Shown here: positions 46,406 to 57,794 of the stretch, piece by piece | Layout: each line of letters begins with the position of its first letter | How positions within the stretch are numbered: the first letter of the stretch is position 1 | Origin: Tupaia tana | Taxonomy: Eukaryota > Chordata > Mammalia > Scandentia > Tupaiidae | Assembly: GCA_026018925.1 (NCBI GenBank) | Contig: JAKSZU010000006.1 | Location: 128,727,592 to 128,791,591 of the forward strand | DNA length: 64,000 nucleotides | Reading direction: 5' to 3' | Translations under genes and position numbers: made by a program | Notes under the pieces: generated by a model | Told to the model about the DNA's origin: nothing | What the model saw: only the letters and a program-made list of their open reading frames with translations | The model's database searches: none

Positions 46406-47389
46406 GAAACTGATATTTCAATGAGGGTGTCTCTATATAGTTATTATGGTAGGACTTTAAACCTAAAGTAGGAAAAGTCAGGTATGTGGGGATCAAATAG
46501 ACTTGTTAAACTCTTTCTTTCTTTCTTTTTTTAAAAATTAAATTTATTTATTTTACATTCACTCACTGAACCTCATCACAGCAAACAAAATGCAATTTCC
46601 CATCCAGAATACACTGTATAGTGGCTTAATCATACGTTATTGTCAACAAATAATTTTCCATTTCCTTATACATATTTTCCCCCCTACTTCTCACCCTCTG
46701 CCATTTCCCAACCTACTCTCACATTATCTCTGGTATCTACAGTTGCTTTCCATTCCCTTTTTCCCCCCACATTGTATTGATTCACATAATATCTTAATTA
46801 ATCTAACTATTTTTAATAGCAAGTTCAGCTTATAGGTATATATCTATGAACACGAGTCTGATTATAGGCATGAAACTGTGAGTAGAATGAATATACTATA
46901 AAGTAGCACCTGGCTGAGGCTATTATATAGGTTACTGTGGTCATTAAGTAGGTATTTTTAAAAATATATTTTTAATGTCAAGAAAGGCAGTTTTAGCTTT
47001 AATAAATCAAAATTAAAAATGTTAAGAGTATTTGCTTAAGACTTAAAGGCAGGAAACAGGTTAGATTTTGTTCAAATAGTAGGTATATGAACATATTGGC
47101 AGCTAAAGAAAAGACAAAAACCCTTAAATCTGGAAAACAAAGGATAAAAGAAAATCAGTAATGTTTTAATTAGCAGTCATAAAATTCTATTTCACCAGTT
47201 CAGTGTCATGTACTTAATGTATCTTCTGTTGTGGTCCGATCTTTATGTTTAAGTTCTGGAAAATAACATTGAACTCCAGATTTGTCCCTACCATTAAGTT
47301 GGCCATTTTCTTAGATGTTTTTGAACTTTTATTTCTGTGTGTCTGTATTTAGTTTTCCTGATATAACTTCAGAACTTCTTGGAGAGTTG

Positions 47390-48629
47390 GTCTGATATTG
47401 GTAAATTCTTTCAGGTTTTGTTTTTCTGTGAAATTCTTGCCTTTTCTTCCCATATGAAGGATAATCTATAATATGAAGGTATGTAGTATTCTTGGTTGAA
47501 ATTGTTTTTCACTCAACACTTTGAATATATTTTCCCATTCTTTCCTTGCTTGCATTGTTTCCAATGAGAGGTCTGTTAGCCTGATGGGATATCCTATCCT
47601 TTGTAGGTAACTTGACATTTCTCTCTTGGCAATATTAGTATCTTGTCTTTGTCTGTGGTTTGGTCAATTTGGCTAAAATGTGTCTTGGAGAAGATCTTCT
47701 TGGGTTGATTCTATTTGGGGTCCTTTGTATTTCTTGGTTCTGTATCTTTGAATGTCTCTCTAGGTATGTAAAATTTTCTTCCATGATTTCATGGAATAGA
47801 TTATCAATGCCCTTAATAGTCTCTTCACCTTCTGAGATACTAATTATCCAGATGTTTGGACGTTTAAAGATAACTAGTGTTTTTCATATATTGTAATAAT
47901 TTTTTTCTGGCTGTTTTCTCAGTCTTTGTGGTGGATTTTTCTAATCCAGCGATTCTGCCTTCTACATCTGAGATTTGATCTTCTGTATGATCTAATCTAC
48001 TTTTAATACTTTCAAGGGAGGTTATTTATTTATTTATTTATTGAGAGGTTTTTGCTATAGGGCACATGTGTTCGCCAGAAAGACAGAGACAGAGAGACAG
48101 AAAGTGAGAAATCACCCCCCAGAGGAGATGGCCATGCCACAATTCCTTCTCCTCCATTCTCCTCTCAGGATCTTGGGCATGCATGCACATGTGCCTGGTG
48201 TGAGTTTAAGCTACGAGGTCCAGGACTTGAACCATGGTTGACTACATGGGAGTCCAGTGACATAGCTATTATGCCAACTGCTTGTTCCTCAAGGGAGGTT
48301 TTGATTTCATGTATTACAGCCTTCATCTCTATCAGTTCCATTTGATTCTTTTTTATGGTATGTATTTTCTCTTTCAGATCATGCAAGAACTTTCTCACTT
48401 CATGGAACCTGTCGGCTCTTTTCTCCTGCTTCTTCTGGAGTTCACTGTCTCTGTTCTCTTTCATCTCTGTTAGCTTTGTCACCGTGAATATTCTAAATTC
48501 TTTATCAGACATTTCCGTGAGTTTCATTGTACTGTCTGTGGATGAAGAGGAGTTATTCTTTTCCCTTGGAGGAGAGGTATTTCCTTGGTTTCTCATATTT
48601 CTTGTGTCTCTGTAGTGATTTCTGGTCAT
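47390..48629 (-). pseudogene. HAL1-like ORF1, disrupted
   Basis: The start MTRNHYRDTRNMRNQGNTS is followed by a Ser-rich stretch and a coiled coil (MSDKEFRIFTVTKLTEMKEN onward). After about 119 codons the frame runs into the SINE at 48024-48288. The RRM and C-terminal coding parts continue at 47400-48010 but no long frame survives. Confidence 0.82.
48024..48288 (-). mobile_element. Family-A SINE in HAL1-like ORF1
   Basis: A perfect 12-bp duplication TCAAGGGAGGTT at 48012-48023 and 48289-48300 brackets a well-preserved minus-strand copy. Confidence 0.94.
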
Positions 48630-48850
48630 CTAATGGGTTATACATTTCTTTCTAATATTCTGAAGTTCAATCTGAGCGTTAGAGGCATGCAGGAAGAGGT
48701 GATCTGTAATCTCACTGCCATTCCATTTTTCTCCCTTTGTGCAGGAGACTCAGTGGGAATTGAGGAATATTCTGATCCTAATAGTATTCAGATATTTTGC
48801 TACATTTCACTTAGACCTGTCTAGACACTCAGTGCATGGAGGCTGAGCAG

Positions 48851-49559
48851 CATAGTGGTGAAGGTAAAAGAAAAAGGGAGAGAAAACAAACCAAACAAAA
48901 AAAACAAACCAAACAAATTTTTTTCCTTTTTTTTTTTTTTTTAATGAAAAGGCAGACAGAAACAGAGAGAAGGATATAGTGGGGGCCATACCACTCGTGA
49001 ACGAGTTCTGGAAGGTGAAGTCTCCATAAAATCTTCATTAGTTAGTCCCTGAAAGCAATAGTTCCCAGCTCCAATGACCTCAGCTCTTTCTAACAGTTGG
49101 GATCAGATGGTCTATTTGTTTTGCCACCTTCAGGGTTGTATTATTCAATCTTGATTACTGTCTTATTAGTAATAACTAGATTAATTTGGGGACTTATAAT
49201 TAACTTGGCTTTTTATTGTAAATATGAAGTGGTGATTATTCCTTCCCTCTTTCTACATAAGTTTCTATAGCTGCTATTACTCTAGTAACTCAACAATATC
49301 CTCAACTTCTCTTAATTAAGTTGGACATTATAGGAAAAAAGGCTAGGTAAATCTGAATAATTCAGATTACTAACCACACAGCTAGATGTCTCCAGATATT
49401 GTCAACTACATAAAATTAAAGTATGAGGTTGTAGAGATCTTAAGAAAAACAAAACAAAACAAAACAAAACAAAACAAAAACCTAAAAAACAAAAAACAAA
49501 ACAAATAAAACCAACTAGCACAATTTTCTACCACATGAAGGAATCATTCTATAGGACCC
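48851..49559. other. Unassigned DNA with (AAAAC)n
   Basis: It contains A- and AAC-rich tracts at 48890-48945 and (AAAAC)n at about 49445-49480. Some of it may belong to the HAL1-like leader or the L1 3' UTR, but boundaries cannot be set by eye. Confidence 0.4.
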
Positions 49560-49809
49560 GAATTTGATCTAGTTTCTGTTAAGATAGTTCCTGTGACTTG
49601 ACACTGATGTTCCATTGTGAGATGACTTTATTAGGGTAGGTGCTTTATGTGATCATCCAAGGAACTTTCTGTACTTCCTCATTTTCTTCTGGGAAAGTCG
49701 CTTGAGTTTCCTGTGTATTCTGGTTTTCAGTCCCTTATCTGAAGCATAGTTTACAAAAATACTCTCCAATTCCAAGGGCTGTTGATTCACACTAATTACT
49801 AGGTCTTTT

Positions 49810-49897
49810 TATTTTTATTTATTTTATTTGTTTATTTATTTTATTATTTTTTTGAGAGGTTTTTGCTATAGGGTGCGTGTACTCGCCAGGCAGAATT
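49810..49897 (-). mobile_element. Severely 5'-truncated family-A SINE in L1
   Basis: Only about 45 bp of SINE 3' end (GAGAGGTTTTTGCTATAGGG, to CTCGCCAGGCAG on plus) plus an AT-rich tail are present. A 16-bp duplication AATTA(C/T)TAGGTCTTTT at 49794-49809 and 49898-49913 shows it inserted in this short form. Confidence 0.9.
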
Positions 49898-50946
49898 AAT
49901 TATTAGGTCTTTTGCTATGCAGAGACTTCTTAAGATGATGTTATTCCACTTGTCTATTTTAGGAATTATCCACTGTGGTTTAGGGCTCTTATTTAAGAAG
50001 TCTTTGCCTACCCCAATGTCTCCCAGAGTTTCCCCAGAGTTTTCCACCAGTAGTTTTATACTTTGAGGTCTTAGGTTTAGATCTTTGATCTACTTTGAAT
50101 TGGCTTTTGTCAGTGGTGAGAAGGGGTTTAGATTAATCTTTCTGCTGGTGGCTATCCAGTTTTTCTAGCACCATTTGCTAAGGAAGTTTTCCTTTTCCCA
50201 CTGAATTGACTGGTACCCTTTGTCAAAAATCAGTTGGCTGTATGTTTGGGAGTTTATTTCTGGGGTCTCCATTCCGTTCCATTGGTCCATATGTCTGTTT
50301 TTGTGCCAATACCATGCTGTTTTGATCATCACAGCTTTATAATATATTTTGGGATCAAGGAGTGAGATGCCTCCCACTACACTCTTCTTGCACAGAATTG
50401 TTTTGGCAATATGAGGTCATTTATGATTCCAGAGAAATTCTTTGTTTCTCTTTTCTAGATCTATGAAGAATGTCTCTGGTACTTTGACTGGGAGTGTGTT
50501 AAATATGTAGATTAATTTGGATAGAATTGCCATTTTGACTATGTTAATTCTAATCCAGAAACAGGGGATGTCCTTCCACTTTTTTTTGTGTCATTTTCTA
50601 TATCTTTTTGTAGCTTCTCATAGTTTTCCTTGTGGAGGTCTTTAACCTCTTTGGCTAGATTTAGTCCTAGGTATTTTATACATTTTGTGACTATGGTAAA
50701 TGGAATTACTTTCTTCAGTTTCATCTCAGTCTGTCTGCTGTTCATGTATAGAAATGCTTTAGATTTCTGTATGTTGATTTTGTATCCTGCAACTTTACTG
50801 TATTCATTTATTACTTACAGGAATTTTTTTGTGGATGCCATTGGTTTTTCTATGTATACTATCATGTCATCTGCAAATAGAGATAATTTCACCTCTTCTT
50901 TTCCTATTTTAATGCCTTTTATTTTTCTTAATTTTTAAAGAATTAT

Positions 50947-51428
50947 TTTATTGAACTTTACTTACATAATTATTTATTTTAATTTGACCAGAAAGGGACA
51001 GAGTGAGTGAATATGTAAGAGAGAGTGATCAAGAGAGAGAGTGAGGCTGGGACCAGCAGTTAGCGTAATGGCTATGTCCCTGGACTCCCACGTAGTTGAC
51101 CGCGGTTCACGTCCCGGACCCGGTGCCTTAAAACTCGCGCCAGGTGTGTGTGCATGCATGCCCAAGATCCCGAGAGGAGAACGGAGGAGAAGGGATTGTG
51201 GCGTGGCCATCCTTCCTGGGGGGTGATTTCTCGCTTTCTGTCTCTCTGTCTCTGTCTGTCTGTCTGGTGAGTGCACGCGCCCTATAGCAAAAACCTCTCC
51301 AAAAAAAAAGAGAGAGAGAGAGAGAGTGAGGGAAAGTGGTGAGAAAACAAGCTGCTGGATCCAGGACTCAAACTGCAGTTAGCAATATGGGAGTCCATGT
51401 TCTTAACCACCATGCCACCTGCCGGCTC
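50947..51428 (-). mobile_element. Family-B SINE split by a family-A SINE
   Basis: The minus-strand family-B copy in L1 ORF2 has its TTTAATTTGACCAGAAAGGG end at about 50975 and its head GAGCCGGCAGGTGGC at 51428. Its CT-rich stretch is split by the SINE at 51047-51316. Confidence 0.88.
51047..51316 (+). mobile_element. Young family-A SINE nested in family-B SINE
   Basis: Near-consensus copy with a 15-bp duplication AGAGAGAGAGTGAGG at 51032-51046 and 51317-51331. This gives three layers: SINE A in SINE B in L1. Confidence 0.93.
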
Positions 51429-53333
51429 TAAATGCTTTTTATTTTGTTCTCTTTTTTATGCATTGGCAAGGACTTCCAGTACTATGTTGAAAAGGAGTGT
51501 CTTGTACCAGTTTTTAGTGGAAAACATTTTAGTTTTTCCCCATTCAAGATGATGTCAGCTATGGGTTTTTCATAGATTGCTTGAAGAATGACCCTTCTAT
51601 GTCAATTTTGCTGAGTCTTGACCATGAAGAGATGTATTTTATCAAAAATTTTTACTACATCAATTGATATGATCGTATGGTTTTTGTCTCTCTTTCTGTT
51701 GATATGGTGTATTATGCTTAGGGTTTTGCATATGTTGAACCATCCTTGTGTCCCTGGAATAAAGCCTACCTGGTCATGATGTATAATATTTTTTATATGT
51801 TGTTGGATATGATTTTCCAGTCTATTGTTGATGATTTTTGTGTCTACATTCTTCAGAGATAATGGTCTATAGTATTCCTTCCTTGTCAGGTTCCTTACCT
51901 GTTTTAAGAGTAAGGGTGATAGAAGCTTCATAGAATTAATTTGTGAGAGTTTCATCCTTTTGGATCTTAAAATAACTTGAGAAGAATGGGCTTAACTTTT
52001 CTTTAAAGGCTTTGTAGAATTCAGAGGTGAAGCCATCAGGACCAGGGAGGTTATATATTACTGATTCAATCTAGTGGCTTGTTATGGGCCTATTCAGACT
52101 TTCTATGTCCTCCTGACTCAATCTCGGTTGATTATATGTTTCCAGGAATTTTATTCAGGTTTTCTTGTTGTTGGCATACAGTTGTTCATAGTATCCTCCA
52201 ATGATGTTTTGTATTTCTATTATATCTGTTGTTATATTGCCTGCTTTATTGAGAATTTGATTTACCTTGTTCCTTTCTCTCTTCTTAATTAGTCCAACTA
52301 GTGGTGTGTCAATTTTGTTTATGTTTTCAAAGAACCAGCTTTAACTTTCACTTATTTCTGTATAGTTCTTTTATTTTCTATTTCTTTTATTTATGATCAA
52401 GTCTTTATTATTTCTTTTCTCCTGGAGTTGTTTTTCTTTTTTTTTTTTTTTTTTTTAGATATTTTTGCTGTTGCTTTGGGTCATGATGTTAAGTTGTCCA
52501 TTTTCCTTCTTTCCGTATTCTTATGTGTACTAATTGCTATGAACTTCCCTCTTATGATTGCTTTCGCAGTGTCCCAAAGATTATGCAAACTCATGTACTC
52601 ATTATCATTGGCTTTGATGAATGTTTTGATATCAGTCTTTATTTCTTCAGTAATTGTGAAGTCATTTGGGAGTAAGTTATTTAGTTTCCATATATTTGTA
52701 TATTTTTGAAGTTTTTTCCTGAAATTATCAAGTTTAATTTCATCATGGTTGGAGAAGATGCGGGATATAGTTTTTATACCTTTGAATCTGTAAAGGCTTG
52801 CTTTGTGCCCTATCATGTGGTCAGTCTTTGAACAGATTCCATGCGGGGGTGTGAAAAAAGTGTATCTCATGGTTATTGGGTGGAAGGTTCTATAGATGTC
52901 TGTTAAGTCCATTTGATTTATGGTATCATTTAGATTCTGTATCTCTTTGCTTATTTTTTGTCTAGATAATCTGTCCAAAGGAGATAGTAAGGTGTTGTGG
53001 TCTCCAGCAATTACGGTGTTGCAGTCTATCTCTTCTTTTAGCTCTAGCAGTCTTTCCTTCATGTATCTGGGTGCTCCTGATATATAGATATTTATAAGCA
53101 TTATATCTTCTTGATGGATTAGCCCTTTTACTGCTATATAATACCCTTTTCTGTCTCTTCATACAGTTTTTGTTTTAAAGCTTATTTTGTCAGAAATTAG
53201 TATTATGACTAATTTTTTTGGTTACAGTTTTCATGGAATACCTGTTTTCAGCCCTTCATGTTTAGTCTATGTATGTCTTTATCTATGAGACACATTTCTT
53301 GTAAGCAACAGATAGTGGGTTGTGGGTTTCTGA

Positions 53334-53334
<1 letters not shown>

Positions 53335-53367
<33 letters not shown>

Positions 53368-53618
53368 AGAGGTTTTTGCTATAGGACGTGTGTGCTCACC
53401 AGAAAGACAGAGAGAGACAGAGAGACAGAAAGCAAGAAATCACCCCCTAGGGGGGATGACCATGCTGCAATCCCTTCTCCACCATTCTCCTCTTGGGATC
53501 TTGGGCACACATGCATACATGCCCGGCATGAGTTTAAGCCTCCGGATCTGGGACTCAAACCACGGTTGATTACATGGGAGTCCAGCGACATAGCCATTAC
53601 ACCAACTGCTGGTCCAGA
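53335..53618 (-). mobile_element. Young family-A SINE in L1 ORF2 5' region
   Basis: Flanked by GGGTTTCTGAT at 53324-53334 and 53619-53629, with a long poly(A) tail (T run at about 53337-53366). It splits the endonuclease coding region near its start. Confidence 0.93.
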
Positions 53619-53799
53619 GGGTTTCTGATTTTTTATTCATTCTGCTAGCCTGTGTCTCTTGATTGTATAATGTAATCCATTAATATTCAATGTTATTATT
53701 AATATTTCTGGACTTGTCCCTACCTTTAAGTTGGTCATTGTCTTGGTTGTCTTTTATTCTCTTATTTCTGCCTGTTCATTTTTTAGTTTTCCTGGATCA

Positions 53800-54690
53800 G
53801 GACTCTCTTCAGAGTTTCCTGAAGAGCTGGTCTGGTGTTGGAAAATTCTTTCAGGTTTTGTTTATCTGAAAAGATTTTGACCCTCCTCCCCATATGAAGG
53901 ATAATCTTGCTGGATATAATAATCTTGGTTGAAATGGTTTCTCTCTTAACACTTTCAATATGTCTTCCTATTCTTTCCTTGCTTGCATTGTTTCCATTGA
54001 AAGATCCAGTATTAGCCTGATGGGTGACCTATGTAAGTCAGTTGACATTTCTCCCTTGCCAATTTTAGTATCTTGTCTTTATCTGTGTTTTTCACCAGTC
54101 TTGCCAAGATGTGCCACGGAGAGGATCTTCTTGGGTTGATTCTATTTGAGGTCCTTTGTATTTCTTATGTCTGGATGTTTGAGTACTTCTCTAGAATAGG
54201 AAAGTTTTCTTCCAGGATTTCATGGGCTAGATTTTCAATGCCTTTATTAGTTTCTTCACCTTCTGGCATACCAGTTATACAGATGTTTGAATGTTTAATG
54301 GAATCTAGTATTTCTCATATATTGTCCTCATTTTTTTGTTGTTGCTGTTATTTTCTCTAGGTTTTTGGTGTTTTTTTCCCTAGGTCAGAAGTTTTTCTTC
54401 TACATCCGAGATTCAGTCTTCAGCATGGTCTAATCGGCTTTTTAATACTTTCAAAAGAGATTTTTATTTCCTATATTACAGAGTTCATCTCTAATAGTTC
54501 CATTTTATTCTTTCTTATGATGTCCATTTCTTCTTTCAAATTGTGGAAGGACTTTCTCATCTCCTGGAGTTTTTTGTCTCTCTTTTGTTCCAACTAATGG
54601 AGTTTTGTCACTATAAATATTCTGAATTATTTCTCTGACATTTCAATAATACCTGTTTTTTCAAGAAATGGGGGAGAGTTGTTGTGTTCT
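53800..54690 (-). pseudogene. L1 ORF1, main part, disrupted
   Basis: The minus strand encodes IIEMSEK, a stop, then FRIFIVTKLH, followed by coiled-coil, RRM and C-terminal domain remnants. The first 30 or so codons lie at 60203-60291, beyond the nested insertions. Several stops are present. Confidence 0.8.
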
Positions 54691-54929
54691 TCTTTTTATT
54701 TTTTAGTTTTACATTTTTCCACAATCATTTACTTTACATATCAAAAAATTTTAACTCATACTCCCTTGTTTTTGACAGTTAATAAACAACTTTCAAAATT
54801 TCACAATACTGAATTTTAAAGATAATGTTCAAAATATTTCTTATAATTTTGTATAATTTTATTTGTAACTCTATAACAACAGAAACAGTATGGTTTTAAA
54901 TATTTTTTCTTTTTTTCTTTTATTTTTAT

Positions 54930-55860
54930 TTACATTCATTCACTGTACATCATTATAGCATATAAAGTGAGATTTTTCCATTCAGAATACACTGTATATT
55001 GGCTCAATCAAGCACATCAAATATGTGTTATTGTCAACAAATAATTTTCCATTTCTTGTTTCCTGTATATTTTGCCTTTTTTCCCCATCCTTGATTCCCT
55101 ATCTCACCCTCTGCCATCTCCCACCCTCCTCCCACACTGTGTCTGGTATCTATTGTTGCTTTCTATGTCTCCCCCATTTTATTGTTTCACTAAATATATT
55201 AATAAATCTAAATATTTTCAATAACAAGCACAGCTGATATATACATATCCATGAACACAAGTCTGACTTTAGGAATAAACCTCAGTGAATAGAATGAACA
55301 TACTATAAAGTAGCACCTAGCTAGGGCGATATAGCTTACTGCAGTCATCAAATAGGTATTTTTAATGCTTTTTTTTTCCTTCTGAAAATTTTTTTATTAA
55401 TTTACATTCATTTTCTGAGCATCATCACAACATACTAAATGTGGTTTCCCATCTAGAATAAACTGCATAGTGGCTTAATCATGCATGTTATCATTCATAA
55501 TATTCCATTTCTACTTTCATACATATATATTTTTTACCCCATGTCTAACCCTCTGCCCTATTCCACTCTCTTATTACACTATCTCTGCTGTCTACAGTTG
55601 TCTTCAATTCCGTTTCTCCAAACATTTTGTTGATCACACAATATCGTAAGTAATCTAACAATTTTCAATAGCAAGTTCAGCTGATGGTTTCAAGAAAAGC
55701 AGTTTTGAACTGTTAAGGATATTTCCTTGAAACTTAAAGCCTAGAAACAGGTTAGTATTCTGTTCAAATAGTTGGTACATGAATCTATTGACAGCTGAAG
55801 ACAGGACAAAAATCCTTAAAACTGGACAACAAAGCTTAGACAAAAAGCAGCAATATTTTA
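54930..55860 (-). repeat. Tandem 3' UTR modules of the HAL1-like element
   Basis: TTACATTCATT recurs at 54930 and 55402 (period 472). Both modules share CATCAT(T/C)A(T/C)A(G/A)CATA, the ACTGC/GTAT(A)GTGGCTTAATCA-like segment and an (AGC)TGATA-type end. The same two-module layout is present at 61590/62088, while copy 1 has one module. Confidence 0.8.
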
Positions 55861-56048
55861 GTCAAGTCACAGAATGCTGTTTCATCAGTTCAGTCTCATG
55901 TACTTAATCTTTCTTCTGTTTCTGTTGAGGTTCGATCTTCCAGATTGGACTCTGGGATATAAAACTCAACTCCAGACTTTGTCCCTACAATTGAGTTGCC
56001 CATTTTCTTAGTTTCTGAACTCTTATTTCTGTGTGTCTGCATTTAATT

Positions 56049-57045
56049 TTACTGACATAGCACTCCCTTAAGAACGTCTTGGAGATCTGGTCTGGTGCTA
56101 GTAAATTCTTTCAGGTTTTGTTTATCTAGGAATGTTCGTGTCTTTTCTTCCCAAATGAATGATAATCTTGCTGGGTACAGAATTCTCGGTTGAAATTGCT
56201 TTTCCCTTAATACTTTGAATATATTTTCCCATTCTTTCCTTGCTCGCATTGTTTCCAATGAGAGGTCTGCCGTTAGTCTGATGGGATACCGTTTGTAGGT
56301 AACTTGCTGTTTTTCTCTTGCCAGTCTTAGTATCTTGTCTTTGTCTGTGGTTTTGGTCAATCTGGCTATAATGTGTCTTGGAGAAGATCTTCTAGGGTTG
56401 ATTCTATTTGGGGGTCCTCTGTACTTCTTGGGACTGAATCTTTGAGTGCCTCTCCAGGTTTGGAAAGTTTTCTTGCAGGATTTCATGGAATAGATTATCA
56501 ATGCCCTTATGAGTTTCTTCGCCTTCTGGGAGGCCTATTATTCGGATGTTTGGACGTTTAATTGTATCTAGTATTTCTCGTATATTTTTGTCAAATTTCT
56601 GGGCCATTTTCTCAGTCTTTGTGGTGGATTTTTCTAGGCCAGCAATTTTTTCTTCTACATCTGAGATTCTATTTTCTGTATGATCTAGTCTGCTTTTAAT
56701 ACTTTCAAGGGAAATTTTGACTTCTTGTATTATAGCCTTCGTCTCTAACAGTTCCATCTGATTCTTTTGTAAAGTGTGAAATTCCTCTTTTAGATCTTGC
56801 ATGAATTTCCTCACCTCCTGGAACTCTTCAACTCCTTTCTCCTTCCTCTTCAACAGTTCCTTGTCTCTCTTCTCTTCCATCTCTGTAAGCTTTGCCATTA
56901 TGAATGTTCTGAATTCTTTATCAGACATTTCCATGATTTCCATTGAACTGTGTGTAGATGAAGAGGAGTTATCCTTTTCCCTTGGAGGAGAGGTATTTTC
57001 CTGCTTCCCCATATTTCTTGTGGTCCTGCAGTGATTTCTAGTCAT
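56049..57045 (-). pseudogene. HAL1-like ORF1 with a single frameshift
   Basis: L1-type ORF1p, a coiled-coil RNA-binding chaperone. The first frame (57045-56404, 213 codons) starts MTRNHCRTTRNMGKQENTS, then a long charged coiled coil (about residues 55-155), then RRM (NIRIIGLPEGEETHKGIDN). The second frame (56501-56049) completes the C-terminal domain (YKRYPIRLTADLS, RARKEWENIF) and ends LKGVLCQ. They overlap with a shift near a run of five G on the plus strand (56410-56414). Apart from that it is well preserved. Confidence 0.88.
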
Positions 57046-57207
57046 CTTGTGGATGGTCGGTTTCTTCCCAAACTTGGAAGTTCAATCACGCGAGTTTTGT
57101 ATGCTGGAGGCCGAATTATCAGTGGGACCTCTTCATTTCTCCATTTCCCCCAAAATGGCTAGATCGCAGGAGCCATGGAGCTGTCTCTTTCAGAAGGCCT
57201 GTTCTGT

Positions 57208-57794
57208 CTTGGTGTTTCCATTTCCAGTAAGCAACACACGGAACAGGTCTGCAACATAACTGTTCAGCATGTGTTGGTGGTCATTGGTAACAGTCACGTT
57301 GGTTAAAAATCTCAGTCCAGCCAGCTGCATAGCAGAGTTCAGGGGACCAGAAAAGACATCGTCACAGACTTGATTGATGTATGTTTTATTTTTATTTGAT
57401 TCTCAACATTCACACTCAGGTTATTCAGTGCATTTAGAGCTTTCTCTTTAATACTGTGGTTAAGACTGTTGATTTTGCTTCCAGCAATTGGAATACCACC
57501 CAATTCACGAATAATAGTTTGGTTAGCTGAAAATGCTGCACTGTTACCCAATGTGACAAAAGCTCTTTCAATAATTACAGGATTTTTAGTGGTCTCCAGC
57601 AGGTAAAGGAGTTTCTGAAGTTGTTCAATATTAAGGACATCATCACATGAACCATCAGTTAAGTCTTCTGCGGACCTGCGAGGGGCACAGCCTGAGCCCG
57701 TGGCCACCACACCGCTGGCCCCGCGTCAGCCTGTAAATGCAGTAGCAGGCGCCCGCCTGAGGACCAGGCTGGCAGCCACCCAGCCCACGCCCCC
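57208..57794 (-). pseudogene. ARMC10: ARMC10 processed fragment at the 5' end of the HAL1 chimera
   Basis: ARMC10 is a mitochondrial/ER-associated armadillo-repeat protein. The minus strand encodes an N-terminal trace (ACYCIYRLTRG), SAEDLTDGSCDDVLNIEQLQ, LLYLLETTKNPVIIERAF, IRELGGIP and EKALNALNNLSVNVENQIKI, then in another frame CDDVFSGPLNSA, LAGLRFLTNVTVTNDHQHML and LLTGNGNTK. Known ARMC10 matches these closely. The joins between exon-sized parts are direct, so it derives from spliced mRNA. It starts a few codons into the coding region and stops after GNTK, with no 3' part or poly(A). Frameshifts near 57380 and in the N-terminal part prevent function. The true gene must lie elsewhere. Confidence 0.9.

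Larger units (their letters stand above)
46505..48850 (-). mobile_element. HAL1-like ORF1-only element, copy 1
   Basis: On the minus strand: a 5' leader (about 48630-48850), ORF1 (48629 to about 47390), then directly a 3' UTR of about 0.85 kb with a single copy of the 3' module (to 46540), and an A-rich tail with AAAG units (46510-46535). There is no ORF2 sequence. This is the organisation of half-L1 (HAL1) elements, which depend on L1 for reverse transcriptase. A family-A SINE interrupts ORF1. Confidence 0.85.
49870..53740 (-). pseudogene. L1 ORF2 (endonuclease/reverse transcriptase), disrupted
   Basis: ORF2p nicks target DNA and copies RNA by target-primed reverse transcription. The N terminus near 53740 reads ILIITLNINGLHYTIKRHR. 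The endonuclease part at 52481-53101 has a degenerate GDHNTLLSPLDR where GDFNTPLS is usual. The reverse transcriptase part at 51602-51955 has [13 protein letters not shown] and [11 protein letters not shown]. The catalytic LFADDM is encoded at about 50861-50880. C-terminal pieces are at 50165-50377 (MGGISLLDPKIYYKAVMIK). Stops, frameshifts and two SINE insertions inactivate it. Confidence 0.88.

Noticed and set aside
47660-47896. Plus-strand frames at 47.7, 54.1, 56.8 and 59.0 kb as membrane proteins
   Set aside because: They are antisense shadows of L1/HAL1 ORF1 on the minus strand; hydrophobicity comes from the complement of Lys/Glu-rich coiled-coil codons.
57339-57710. ARMC10 frame as a functional host gene
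   Set aside because: It is intronless, lacks the start and the C-terminal half, is frameshifted, and is fused to a retrotransposon inside one TSD pair.
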